Assembly: GCF_024171735.1 (NCBI RefSeq) | Contig: NZ_JAMTCH010000003.1 | Span: 1,042,841 to 1,106,840, forward strand | Origin: Prauserella alba | GTDB lineage: Bacteria; Actinomycetota; Actinomycetes; Mycobacteriales; Pseudonocardiaceae | Direction: 5' to 3' | DNA: 64,000 nucleotides | Shown here: piece after piece, positions 19,453 to 27,520 of the stretch | Layout of the letters: every line of letters starts with the position of its first letter | How positions within the stretch are numbered: position 1 is the stretch's first letter | Position numbers and translations under genes: made by a program | The notes under the pieces: model-generated | What the model saw: the letters and a program-made list of their open reading frames with translations, nothing else | The model's database searches: none | What the model was told of the DNA's origin: nothing

Positions 19453-20841
19453 GTGCCCGCCAACAACATCGAGACCGTCGTCAACCTCTGCAAGCGTCGT
19501 GGCTTCGTCTTCCCCTCGGGGGAGATCTACGGCGGTACCCGGTCGGCGTGGGACTACGGACCGCTCGGCGTGGAGCTGAAGGACAACATCAAACGCCAGT
19601 GGTGGAAGACCGTGGTGCAGGGGCGTGAGGACGTGGTCGGCATCGACTCGTCGGTCATCCTGCCGCGGCAGGTGTGGGAGGCCTCCGGTCACGTCTCCGC
19701 GTTCCACGACCCGCTGGTCGAATGCCTGGAGTGCCACCGCCGGTTCCGTTCCGACCAGCTGGCCGAGGACTACGCCGAGCGCACCGGTACGCCGCTCGAC
19801 GAGGGCGACCTCTCCGACGTGCCGTGCCCCAACTGCGGCAACCGCGGCCAGTACACCGAGCCGCGCGAGTTCAACATGATGCTCAAGACGCATCTGGGCC
19901 CGGTCGAGTCCGACGAGGGACTGCACTACCTGCGCCCGGAGACCGCGCAGGGCATCTTCGTGAACTTCCTCAACGTGCAGACCACGGCGCGGAAGAAGCC
20001 GCCGTTCGGCATCGGCCAGATCGGCAAGTCGTTCCGCAACGAGATCACGCCCGGCAACTTCATCTTCCGCACGCGCGAGTTCGAGCAGATGGAGATGGAG
20101 TTCTTCGTCGAGCCGGGCGAGGACGAGTCGTGGCACGAGTACTGGATCGAGCAGCGCAAGGCCTGGTACGTCGACCTCGGCATCCGGGAGGAGAACCTGC
20201 GGCTGTACGAGCACCCGCAGGAGAAGCTGTCCCATTACTCGAAGCGGACCGTCGACGTCGAGTACCGCTTCCGGTTCTCCGCGGGCCAGGAGTGGGGCGA
20301 GCTCGAGGGCGTGGCCAACCGCACCGACTTCGACCTCACGACGCACTCGAACCACTCGGGTGTCGACCTCTCGTACTTCGACCAGGCGGGCGGCGAGCGG
20401 TACCGGCCGTTCGTGATCGAGCCCGCCGCGGGTGTCGGCCGTCCGATGATGGCGTTCCTGCTCGACGCCTACACCGAGGACGAGGTGCCCAACGCCAAGG
20501 GCGGCGTCGACAAGCGCACGGTGCTGAAGATCGACCCGCGGCTGGCGCCGTACAAGGTCGCGGTGCTGCCGCTGTCGCGCAACTCGGACCTGACGCCGAA
20601 GGCCCGGGACATCGCGGCGATGCTGCGCAAGCACTGGAACGTCGACTTCGACGACGCGCAGTCGATCGGCAAGCGGTACCGGCGCCAGGAGGAGATCGGG
20701 ACGCCGTTCTGCATCACGGTCGACTTCGACACGCTCGACGACCATGCGGTGACGGTGCGTGAGCGCGACACGATGAGCCAGGAGCGCATCGCGATCGACA
20801 AGCTCGAGTCCTATCTGGCCGCCCGCCTCATCGGCTGCTGA
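19453..20841 (+). CDS. glyS: glycyl-tRNA synthetase (alpha2 type)
   Basis: 462 aa class II synthetase of the dimeric alpha2 form used by actinomycetes. Motif 2 is [20 protein letters not shown], motif 3 is [13 protein letters not shown], and a C-terminal anticodon-binding domain (about 360-462) follows. An inserted zinc-like module has CLECHRRF and CPNCGNR. The start is GTG 19453, with GGAG 6 nt upstream, matching where homology starts; in-frame sequence further upstream lacks similarity. It is divergent from smtB-zur, as in M. tuberculosis. Confidence 0.97.
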   Translation: MPANNIETVVNLCKRRGFVFPSGEIYGGTRSAWDYGPLGVELKDNIKRQWWKTVVQGREDVVGIDSSVILPRQVWEASGHVSAFHDPLVECLECHRRFRSDQLAEDYAERTGTPLDEGDLSDVPCPNCGNRGQYTEPREFNMMLKTHLGPVESDEGLHYLRPETAQGIFVNFLNVQTTARKKPPFGIGQIGKSFRNEITPGNFIFRTREFEQMEMEFFVEPGEDESWHEYWIEQRKAWYVDLGIREENLRLYEHPQEKLSHYSKRTVDVEYRFRFSAGQEWGELEGVANRTDFDLTTHSNHSGVDLSYFDQAGGERYRPFVIEPAAGVGRPMMAFLLDAYTEDEVPNAKGGVDKRTVLKIDPRLAPYKVAVLPLSRNSDLTPKARDIAAMLRKHWNVDFDDAQSIGKRYRRQEEIGTPFCITVDFDTLDDHAVTVRERDTMSQERIAIDKLESYLAARLIGC

Positions 20842-20852
20842 GGGACACTGCC

Positions 20853-21464
20853 GTGGGCGTGACGCGGTGGATCCGTCGTGCCGTCGCCGGCGCCGTGATC
20901 GTGGCGCTCGTGCTCGTCGGCGGCACGGCACTGCGCGTGTGGTACGTGGCGCGGGCCGACGAGCGGCCACAGGTCGACGCGATCGTGGTGCTCGGCGCGG
21001 CGCAGTACAACGGCACGCCGTCGCAGGTGTTCGCCCATCGGCTCGGGCAGGCGAAAGAGCTGTACGACCAGGGCGTCGCGCCGCGCATCGTCACGACGGG
21101 CGGGCGCGCGCAGGGTGACACCTACAGCGAGGCCGAGTCCGGTGCCCGCTGGCTGATCGACAACGGGGTGGCCGAGCAGGACACGCTGGTCGTGCCGGAG
21201 GGCGCCGACACGTTGCGGTCGTTGCAGGCGGCGTCGCGGGAGATGCAGGACCGCGGCTGGGCCACGACGGTGATCGTCAGCGATCCGTGGCACTCGCTGC
21301 GGGCGCGCACGATGGCGGAGGACGCGGGCCTCGAGGCGTGGACCTCGCCGACGCACTCGGGGCCGATCGTGCAGACGCGGGAGACACAGGCCTGGTACAT
21401 CGGGCGGGAAACCGTCGCGTTGTTGTACTACCACCTCTTCGGCGCCGACAGCGTGCGGTCGTGA
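20853..21464 (+). CDS. YdcF-like (DUF218) membrane-anchored protein
   Basis: 203 aa. An N-terminal transmembrane anchor (about 10-30) precedes a DUF218 domain: VDAIVVLGAAQYNGTPS, PRIVTTGG and SLQAASREMQDRGWATTVIVSDPWHSLRA. Some DUF218 proteins (SanA, YdcF) affect envelope integrity or bind SAM; the biochemical role is unclear. It starts 11 nt after glyS, so it probably shares the transcript. GTG 20853 is chosen; GTG 20859 is close behind and equally plausible. Confidence 0.85.
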   Translation: MGVTRWIRRAVAGAVIVALVLVGGTALRVWYVARADERPQVDAIVVLGAAQYNGTPSQVFAHRLGQAKELYDQGVAPRIVTTGGRAQGDTYSEAESGARWLIDNGVAEQDTLVVPEGADTLRSLQAASREMQDRGWATTVIVSDPWHSLRARTMAEDAGLEAWTSPTHSGPIVQTRETQAWYIGRETVALLYYHLFGADSVRS

Positions 21465-21538
21465 CCGCGGACCGTCGTCGCATCGACGCGGCGACGAAGC
21501 GTGGGGCTCGGTTCCCGTGACAGGACGGGCCGGGTTCG

Positions 21539-21544
21539 TAGACT
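21539..21544 (+). promoter_or_regulatory. -10 element for a leaderless dgt mRNA
   Basis: TAGACT lies 7 nt before the GTG at 21552, with no Shine-Dalgarno sequence between them. This spacing places the transcription start at the start codon. Confidence 0.45.
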
Positions 21545-21551
21545 GACGCGG

Positions 21552-22898
21552 GTGTCGTACACCGAGCAGGACCGCGCGCGGTTGCACCCCGAACCGGCCA
21601 AGGGCGGTGCGCTGAGCGGAGCGCGGGAGGACGTCCGGTCCCCGTTCGCCAGGGATCGTGCCCGCGTGCTGCACTCGGCAGCGCTGCGCAGGCTGGCAGG
21701 CAAGACCCAGGTCGTCGGACCGGGGGAGGGCGCCGAGGTCAGTGGTGTGCCGAGGACCAGACTCACCCATTCCCTCGAAGTCGCCCAGATCGGCAGGGGG
21801 ATCGCTGAGGACCTGGGTGCCGACCCGGACGTCGTCGACACGGCGGGACTGGCCCATGACATCGGCCATCCGCCGTTCGGCCACAACGGCGAGCACGCAC
21901 TGGGCGAGGCGGCGGAGCCGTGCGGCGGATTCGAAGGCAACGCCCAGACCCTGCGCATCCTCACCCGGCTCGAACCGAAGATCCTGGGAGCCGGACCGGC
22001 TGCCGAGCCGGGTGCTGCCGGGCTCGCGGACGAGATCACCGGCGGGCTCAACCTCACGCGCGCCAGCCTCGACGCGGCGACCAAGTACCCGTGGCCGCGG
22101 CGTCCCGGCACGGCGAAGTTCGGGGTGTACGCCGACGATCTGGCCGTGTTCCGCTGGCTCCGCGGCGGCCACGCCGGCGACTCCGGCAGTGGCGACGAGG
22201 CGGCCGGAGGGCACGGTCACCGGCGGTGCCTCGAGGCGCAGATCATGGACTGGGCCGACGACGTCGCCTACTCGGTGCACGACGTCGAGGACGCGGTCCG
22301 GGCCGGCCGGATCTCGTTCGGCATGCTCGCCGACCCCGTCGAACGGGCCGCCGTCGCGGCGCTCGCGGCGAAACACTTCACGACCGAGCCGGTGTCGGCG
22401 GTGGAGGACGCGGCGGCGGAACTGCTCACGCTGCCGGTCGTGGCCGAGCTGGCCGCCCGCGGCTACGACTCGACCCTCGGCGCGCAGGTCACGTTGAAAC
22501 GGCTCACCAGCGAGCTCGTCGGGCGGTTCGCGTCGGCGGCCGTGACGGCCACGCGCGCGGAGTACGGGCAGCGCCGGTTGCGGCGCTACGAGGCCGAGCT
22601 GCGGGTGCCGGCCCGGGTGACTGCCGAGGTCGCGCTGCTGAAGGCGATGGCGCTGCGGTACGTCATGAGCGATCGCCGCAGGCTGGCGTTGCAGGAGGGA
22701 CAGCGGCAGCTGCTCGCCGAGCTGATCGACGTGCTGCTCGCGCGGTCCCCGGAGGCGCTCGAGCCGGTGTTCCGGCAGATGTGGTCCGGTGCCTCCGGTG
22801 ACGCGGAGCGGCTGCGTGTGGTGATCGATCAGGTGGCGACGCTCACCGACGCCCAGGCGCACGCCTGGCACTCCTGGCACACGGGCCGCCACGCGTGA
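21552..22898 (+). CDS. dgt: deoxyguanosinetriphosphate triphosphohydrolase-like protein
   Basis: 448 aa HD-domain dNTPase. H73 in RTRLTHSLEVAQ and H102-D103 in AHDIGHPPFGHNGE form the metal site, with a further Asp in QIMDWADDVAYSVHDVEDA. It hydrolyses dNTPs to deoxynucleosides and tripolyphosphate, affecting nucleotide pools. GTG 21552 is the start; the 17 codons upstream have no homology. In mycobacteria dgt sits next to dnaG; here about 4.6 kb of accessory genes separate them. Confidence 0.92.
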   Translation: MSYTEQDRARLHPEPAKGGALSGAREDVRSPFARDRARVLHSAALRRLAGKTQVVGPGEGAEVSGVPRTRLTHSLEVAQIGRGIAEDLGADPDVVDTAGLAHDIGHPPFGHNGEHALGEAAEPCGGFEGNAQTLRILTRLEPKILGAGPAAEPGAAGLADEITGGLNLTRASLDAATKYPWPRRPGTAKFGVYADDLAVFRWLRGGHAGDSGSGDEAAGGHGHRRCLEAQIMDWADDVAYSVHDVEDAVRAGRISFGMLADPVERAAVAALAAKHFTTEPVSAVEDAAAELLTLPVVAELAARGYDSTLGAQVTLKRLTSELVGRFASAAVTATRAEYGQRRLRRYEAELRVPARVTAEVALLKAMALRYVMSDRRRLALQEGQRQLLAELIDVLLARSPEALEPVFRQMWSGASGDAERLRVVIDQVATLTDAQAHAWHSWHTGRHA

Positions 22899-22914
22899 CC
22901 GCGCCGAATGACGA

Positions 22915-22920
22915 TACGGT
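22915..22920 (+). promoter_or_regulatory. -10 element for a leaderless serpin mRNA
   Basis: TACGGT ends 6 nt before the ATG at 22927, without a ribosome site. This gives the serpin gene its own candidate promoter although it is only 28 nt downstream of dgt. Confidence 0.4.
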
Positions 22921-22926
22921 CACGGA

Positions 22927-24054
22927 ATGGAGGTCACGACGGACTCGGCGGAAGCGGCGCACCGGGCGTTCGCCCTCGCCGTGCATCGCGCGACCGCGTC
23001 CGGCTCCGGAACCGACGACGCCTGCGTGTCGCCGTACTCGGCGGCCGGCGCGCTGGGGCTCGTGGCCGACGGCGCACGCGGTGACACGGCGGGCGAGATC
23101 ACCGCGCTGCTCGCCGGGCAGGGGTCCACGCTCGCGGAGCAGATCCGGCTGCTGGACACCGCCGCGGTGCTCGAGGCCAGGACCGGGCAGGAGGAACCGG
23201 TGCTCGCCGTGTCGAACACGCTGTGGGCGTGGGACGGCCTGGCGGTCGAGGACGGCTACGCGGAAGCGCTCGAGCATCGGGCCTCGGGCCGGGTCGCGGT
23301 CGCACCGTTCGTCGACGACCCGGAGGCCGCCCGGGCGGCGATCAACGCCGACGTGTCCGACACGACGCGGGAGCTGATCCCCGAGCTGCTGCCGCCGGGC
23401 TCGGTCGGCCCGGACACGGTCGCCACCCTGGTCAACGCGCTGTACCTGCGCTGCGCTTGGCGGCACCCGTTCCCGGTGGACGCCACGGCCGAGGCCGACT
23501 TCCACGGCCCCGACGGGCCGCTGCCCGTGCCGATGATGCGGCAGACGGCGCGGATGCGTTATGCCGAGACCGCGGGCTGGCAGGCCGTCGCGGTGCCCGC
23601 GGTCGGCGGTGTCGAGGCGGTGGTCCTCCTGCCGGACCGCAGGCTCGCCGACGCCGAGTCGGGCCTGGACGAGAGCTCGTTGGCCGACCTGCTGGCGGCA
23701 CTGGCACCGGAACAGGTGCGCTTGACGATGCCGCGGGTCTCGCTCGACGTCCCGGTACCGCTCGGTGACGCGCTGCGGGGCCTCGGGGTGCGGCGGATGT
23801 TCACGCCGCAGGCAGATCTCGGTGGCCTGTCCGGCGATTCGCGGCTGTACGTCTCCGATGTGCTGCACCGGGCGGTGTTGCGACTCGACGAGCACGGGCT
23901 CGAAGGCGCCGCGGCGACGGCGGCGACGATGCGGCTCGTGTCCCTGCCGACCGGCGAACCGGTGGTCGTCGACGTCAACCGGCCCTTCCTGCTTCTCGTG
24001 CGCCACACCGGTACCGGTGCCGTCTACTTCGTCGCGCGGGTGGTCACGCCGTGA
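22927..24054 (+). CDS. bacterial serpin (serine protease inhibitor family)
   Basis: 375 aa, full serpin length, no signal peptide, so probably cytoplasmic. N-terminal SPYSAAGALGLVADGARGDTA, central ALYLRCAWRHPFP with a following MMRQTARMRYAE strand, and C-terminal VNRPFLLLVRHTGTGAVYFVARVV are serpin blocks. The reactive-loop hinge (about 321-335) has EHGLEGAAATAAT, alanine-rich as in inhibitory serpins but with Leu at P14, where a small residue is usual. The P1 residue cannot be fixed by eye. The stop overlaps the next start by 4 nt, linking it to a membrane protein. Confidence 0.9.
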   Translation: MEVTTDSAEAAHRAFALAVHRATASGSGTDDACVSPYSAAGALGLVADGARGDTAGEITALLAGQGSTLAEQIRLLDTAAVLEARTGQEEPVLAVSNTLWAWDGLAVEDGYAEALEHRASGRVAVAPFVDDPEAARAAINADVSDTTRELIPELLPPGSVGPDTVATLVNALYLRCAWRHPFPVDATAEADFHGPDGPLPVPMMRQTARMRYAETAGWQAVAVPAVGGVEAVVLLPDRRLADAESGLDESSLADLLAALAPEQVRLTMPRVSLDVPVPLGDALRGLGVRRMFTPQADLGGLSGDSRLYVSDVLHRAVLRLDEHGLEGAAATAATMRLVSLPTGEPVVVDVNRPFLLLVRHTGTGAVYFVARVVTP

Positions 24055-25829
24055 CACGCGCGTCGCCCGCCGCCCCTGCCGGGGTGCGGCTCGACACGCG
24101 CGCCCGCGGCCGGATCGGCGACGTTCTCGTCGTGCTGGCCTGTGTGGCCGGGGCGCTGCTGGTCTACCGGGGGCTGTGGCAGAACCTCGACTCCGGCTAC
24201 CTGCTCGACAGCGGGCAGGACCAGAACATGTGGGAGTGGTTCTTCGCCGTCACCGCGAAGAACGTGCTGACGCTGTCGAATCCGCTGCACACCGATCTGC
24301 AGAACCATCCGGACGGCGTCAACCTCATGGCCAACACGGCGATGCTCGGCGTCGGCATCCCGTTGACGCCGGTGACCGTCCTGTTCGGACCGACCGTGAC
24401 GTGGGCGCTGACGCTTACCGGTGGCCTCGCGGGCACGGCCGTCGCGTGGTACTGGCTGTTGTCCCGGCACGTCGTCGCCTCCCGCGGCGCCGCCGCGATC
24501 GGCGCGGCCCTCGCCGGGTTCGCCCCGCCGATCATCTCGCACGCCAACGCACATCCCAACTTCGTCGTGCTGCTCCTGGTGCCGCTGCTGGTGCACCGGT
24601 TGCTGCTGCTCGCCAGGGGGGACCGGCCCGTCGCGAACGGCGTGATCCTCGGGCTGCTCGCCGCGTACCAGGTGTTGTTGGGCGAGGAGCCGCTGCTGAT
24701 CGCGGCGCTGGCACTGACGGTGTTCGCGCTCGTGTATGCCCTGTCCCGGCCCGTCGAGATCGGCCCGATGGTGCGTCCGCTCGGCACCGGCATCGGTGTC
24801 GGCGCGCTCGTGGCGGGTGCGCTCGTGGCGCTGCCGCTGTGGTGGCAGTTCGCGGGCCCGCAGAGCTACACGGGCATCGAGCACGGCTTCCAGGGCAACG
24901 ATCTCGGCGCGTTCATGGCGTACGCGACGGCGTCGCTGGCGGGTACCGAGTCGTCGGCCGCGGACCTGTCGCTCAACCGCACCGAGGAGAACGCGTTCTT
25001 CGGCTGGCCGCTCGTGCTGGTGCTGCTCGGGGTGACGGTCGCGCTGTGGCGGGTCGCGCTGGCCCGCGCGGTCGCCGTGTCGATGCTGGTGATGGCGTGG
25101 CTGTCGATGGGCGTGCTGCTCGTCGTGGACGGCACGGGGACGTCGATCCCCGGTCCGTGGATGTTGCTCGTCGACGCGCCGCTCGTGTCGTCGGTGCTCG
25201 AGTCCCGGCTCGCGATGGCGTGCGCGCCGTTGGGCGGGATCCTGCTGGCGTTGGCCACCGAGCGGGTGTTGCGCCTGCCGTGGGTCAGGGAATGGGCGTA
25301 CGTGGCGCGGGTGAGCTGGTTCGGCGCGCTGCTCGTGGCGCTCGTGCCGATCATGCCCACGGAACTACCGGTGGGCGAGCGGGCTCCGGTGCCCGAGTTC
25401 CTCGCGTCCGGCCAGTGGACCGGTCACGTTCGGGAAGGCAGGTCGGTCGCCGTCGTGCCGCTGCCCGACACCGGGTACGCCGACCCGCTGCACTGGCAGG
25501 TCGGCCAAGGACTCGGTTTCCCCCTCGCCGAGGGGTACTTCGTCGGCCCCGGCCAGGAGGGTTCCGGTATCTACGGTGCGCAGCGCACGTTGCTGTCGTC
25601 GATCCTCGACGAGGTCGATGAGAGCGGTATCGCCGCCGACGTGGGCGCCGCCGAACGCAGGCAGGCCGAGGCGGACCTGCGGCAGTGGCGGACCGACCTG
25701 GTGGTGCTGGACTCCGGCCACCCCGATGCGGAGGCGCTCCGCAGCACGACCGAAGGGCTGATCGGCATGCCCGGACAGCTGCGCGGGGGCATGTGGATCT
25801 GGGACGTGCGGTCGCTGACCTCGCGGTGA
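24051..25829 (+). CDS. polytopic membrane protein, GT-C glycosyltransferase-like
   Basis: 592 aa with about ten hydrophobic helices between residues 25 and 440, then a soluble domain of about 150 residues. The first loop carries LLDSGQDQNMWEWFF, an acidic motif like those of GT-C sugar transferases that use lipid-linked donors. I recognise no specific family beyond large actinobacterial membrane glycosyltransferase-like proteins. GTG start overlaps the serpin stop by 4 nt. Function unknown; the link to the serpin is by operon only. Confidence 0.7.
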   Translation: MTRASPAAPAGVRLDTRARGRIGDVLVVLACVAGALLVYRGLWQNLDSGYLLDSGQDQNMWEWFFAVTAKNVLTLSNPLHTDLQNHPDGVNLMANTAMLGVGIPLTPVTVLFGPTVTWALTLTGGLAGTAVAWYWLLSRHVVASRGAAAIGAALAGFAPPIISHANAHPNFVVLLLVPLLVHRLLLLARGDRPVANGVILGLLAAYQVLLGEEPLLIAALALTVFALVYALSRPVEIGPMVRPLGTGIGVGALVAGALVALPLWWQFAGPQSYTGIEHGFQGNDLGAFMAYATASLAGTESSAADLSLNRTEENAFFGWPLVLVLLGVTVALWRVALARAVAVSMLVMAWLSMGVLLVVDGTGTSIPGPWMLLVDAPLVSSVLESRLAMACAPLGGILLALATERVLRLPWVREWAYVARVSWFGALLVALVPIMPTELPVGERAPVPEFLASGQWTGHVREGRSVAVVPLPDTGYADPLHWQVGQGLGFPLAEGYFVGPGQEGSGIYGAQRTLLSSILDEVDESGIAADVGAAERRQAEADLRQWRTDLVVLDSGHPDAEALRSTTEGLIGMPGQLRGGMWIWDVRSLTSR

Positions 25830-25899
25830 ACCCGCCCGCGGTGGCGGTCCCGCCCACCGGGTACGCGCGGCCGGCCGGGGCCCGATGCGCCGGCGGTGC

Positions 25900-25926
25900 T
25901 GTCACATCGGCGTGCGCGGTCTCGTC
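25900..25926 (+). promoter_or_regulatory. ECF41-type promoter
   Basis: TGTCACA (25900-25906), a 16-bp spacer and CGTC (25923-25926) exactly match the reported ECF41 consensus TGTCACA-N16-CGTC. The promoter faces the carboxymuconolactone decarboxylase-like gene, whose ATG is 41 bp further on. The ECF41 sigma gene itself lies convergently downstream. Confidence 0.8.
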
Positions 25927-25967
25927 CCCCGGGTGAGAACCGATCGCACGTCCGAGGAGGAACCGCC

Positions 25968-26564
25968 ATGCCCCGCATTCCCGTCGTCACCGCCGACCAG
26001 GCGGGCCCGGTGACGCGTGTCCTGTACCGCGTCGTCGCACGCCGGTACGGCGCCGTGCCGGAACCGTTCGCCGTGACCGCCCACCACCCGAAACTGATGC
26101 GCGCCTACGGCGTGTTCGAGATGCTCGCCGAACGCGCCTCGACCGTGCTGCCGACGAGTGTGCGCGAGCTGGCCGTCTACCGGGTCGCCGTCCGGCTGGG
26201 CTGCTCGTGGTGCATCGACTTCGGCACGATGCTGCAGCAGCACGACGGGCTCGACATCGACCGGCTGAAGGCCATCGACGACTACGCCACGTCGCCGCTG
26301 TACACGCGGCCGGAGCGGCTGGCGCTGGCCTACGCCGACGCCATGACCGACACGCCGATCGCGGTGACCGACGAGCAGGTCGCCGAGCTGGAACGCGAGT
26401 TCGGCGCCGCCGGCGTCGTCGAACTGTCGCTGCAGATCGGCCTGGAGAACATGCGCGGACGGTCGAATGCGGCGCTCGGCATCGTCGACCAGGGGTTCGC
26501 CTCCGGAGACGCTTGCCGGGTGGAACTCGGCGAGGTCAGGCGGGAGGGGACGGCAGGCGCGTGA
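25968..26564 (+). CDS. carboxymuconolactone decarboxylase / AhpD-like protein, ECF41 partner
   Basis: 198 aa, ATG behind GAGGAGGAACC. The AhpD-like core has LAVYRVAVRLGCSWCIDFG with a CxxC pair (C-S-W-C) and a following YATSPLYTRPERLALAYADAMT helix. CMD-fold proteins are decarboxylases or thiol-dependent peroxidase partners; this subfamily's substrate is unknown. ECF41 sigma genes are typically next to a CMD-like, oxidoreductase or epimerase gene (COE partners), as here. It overlaps the convergent sigma gene by 29 nt at their 3' ends. Confidence 0.88.
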   Translation: MPRIPVVTADQAGPVTRVLYRVVARRYGAVPEPFAVTAHHPKLMRAYGVFEMLAERASTVLPTSVRELAVYRVAVRLGCSWCIDFGTMLQQHDGLDIDRLKAIDDYATSPLYTRPERLALAYADAMTDTPIAVTDEQVAELEREFGAAGVVELSLQIGLENMRGRSNAALGIVDQGFASGDACRVELGEVRREGTAGA

Positions 26565-27468
26565 GCTTGTCCGGGTTTACCTGGTCGTAGATCGCCACGA
26601 CCCGGCCGCGTGCGACGGCGACCGTCTGCACGTGGGCGTCGAGGTCGTGGTAACCCTCGCCGCCCGGCACCGGCGGCAGGTACACGCCGAGGTCACCGTT
26701 GACCAGCACCGGCCGGGCCGCCGCGAAGGCGCCCGGCCGGTAGACGGTGAGCAGGCCGGCGAAGAAGCGTGCGATCTTATCCGCTCCCGACATGACGCGC
26801 CGCGCGGTGCGGGCCTTGCCGTCGGAGTCGCCGATGAGCACCACCTCGGGGTGCAGCACGCGGGCGATCGCCTGGACGTCGCCGGTCGCCATGGCGGTGA
26901 GCAGCTCCTCGACGACCCGCCGGTGGTCGTCGCCCGCACGCGGCGGTGGGTCCGCCTCGCGGACGGCGCGCCTGCCGCGCGAGGCGTACTGCCGGGCGGC
27001 GTCGGAGCTGCCGCCGAGGATCTCCGCGATCTCGGCGAACGGCACCCCGAACGCGTCGTGGAGCACGAACGCCACGCGCTGCTCGGGCGGCAGCGTGTCC
27101 AGCACGACCATCGCCGCCATGCGGGCGCCGTCGTCGGCGATCACGGTCTCCAGCGGGCCGGGCCCGCCGTCGGTGGCGGTGACGACCGGTTCGGGCAGCC
27201 ACGGGCCGACGTACCGTTCCCTGCGTGCGGCCGCCGACCGGAGCCGGTCCAGGCACAGCCGGGCGACGACGGTCGTCAGCCACGCCGTGAGGTCGCGGAT
27301 CTCCGCGCGCCGATCGGCGTCGAGCGCGGTCAACCGCAGCCACGCGTCCTGGACCGCGTCCTCGGCGTCGGCGAGTGAGCCGGTCAGCCGGTATCCGACG
27401 CCGACGAGGTGGGCGCGCACGGCGGTGAAACGGGCGGCCTCGTCGGGTGCCGCAGGGGTGTCGGGCAT
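26536..27468 (-). CDS. sigJ: ECF41-family RNA polymerase sigma factor (SigJ-like)
   Basis: 310 aa: sigma region 2 (about 12-80, GYRLTGSLADAEDAVQDAWLR), linker with WLPEP (90-94), region 4 (about 120-180), then a C-terminal SnoaL-like domain ending in NPDKL (298-302). WLPEP and NPDKL are ECF41 signatures. In this group no anti-sigma gene is used; the fused C-terminal domain modulates activity. The gene converges with its CMD partner, whose promoter carries the ECF41 consensus. Strong identification; the inducing signal is unknown. Confidence 0.93.
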   Translation of the reverse strand: MPDTPAAPDEAARFTAVRAHLVGVGYRLTGSLADAEDAVQDAWLRLTALDADRRAEIRDLTAWLTTVVARLCLDRLRSAAARRERYVGPWLPEPVVTATDGGPGPLETVIADDGARMAAMVVLDTLPPEQRVAFVLHDAFGVPFAEIAEILGGSSDAARQYASRGRRAVREADPPPRAGDDHRRVVEELLTAMATGDVQAIARVLHPEVVLIGDSDGKARTARRVMSGADKIARFFAGLLTVYRPGAFAAARPVLVNGDLGVYLPPVPGGEGYHDLDAHVQTVAVARGRVVAIYDQVNPDKLTRLPSPPA

Positions 27469-27508
27469 GGGCCGAGTATGCCCGGTCGGAGGCGATCGGG
27501 TCCTGGCC

Positions 27509-27514
27509 TAAAGT
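27509..27514 (+). promoter_or_regulatory. -10 element for a leaderless dnaG mRNA
   Basis: TAAAGT ends 6 nt before the GTG at 27521; no ribosome site intervenes. It is a near-consensus -10 in an otherwise GC-rich stretch. Confidence 0.5.
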
Positions 27515-27520
27515 GGGGGC

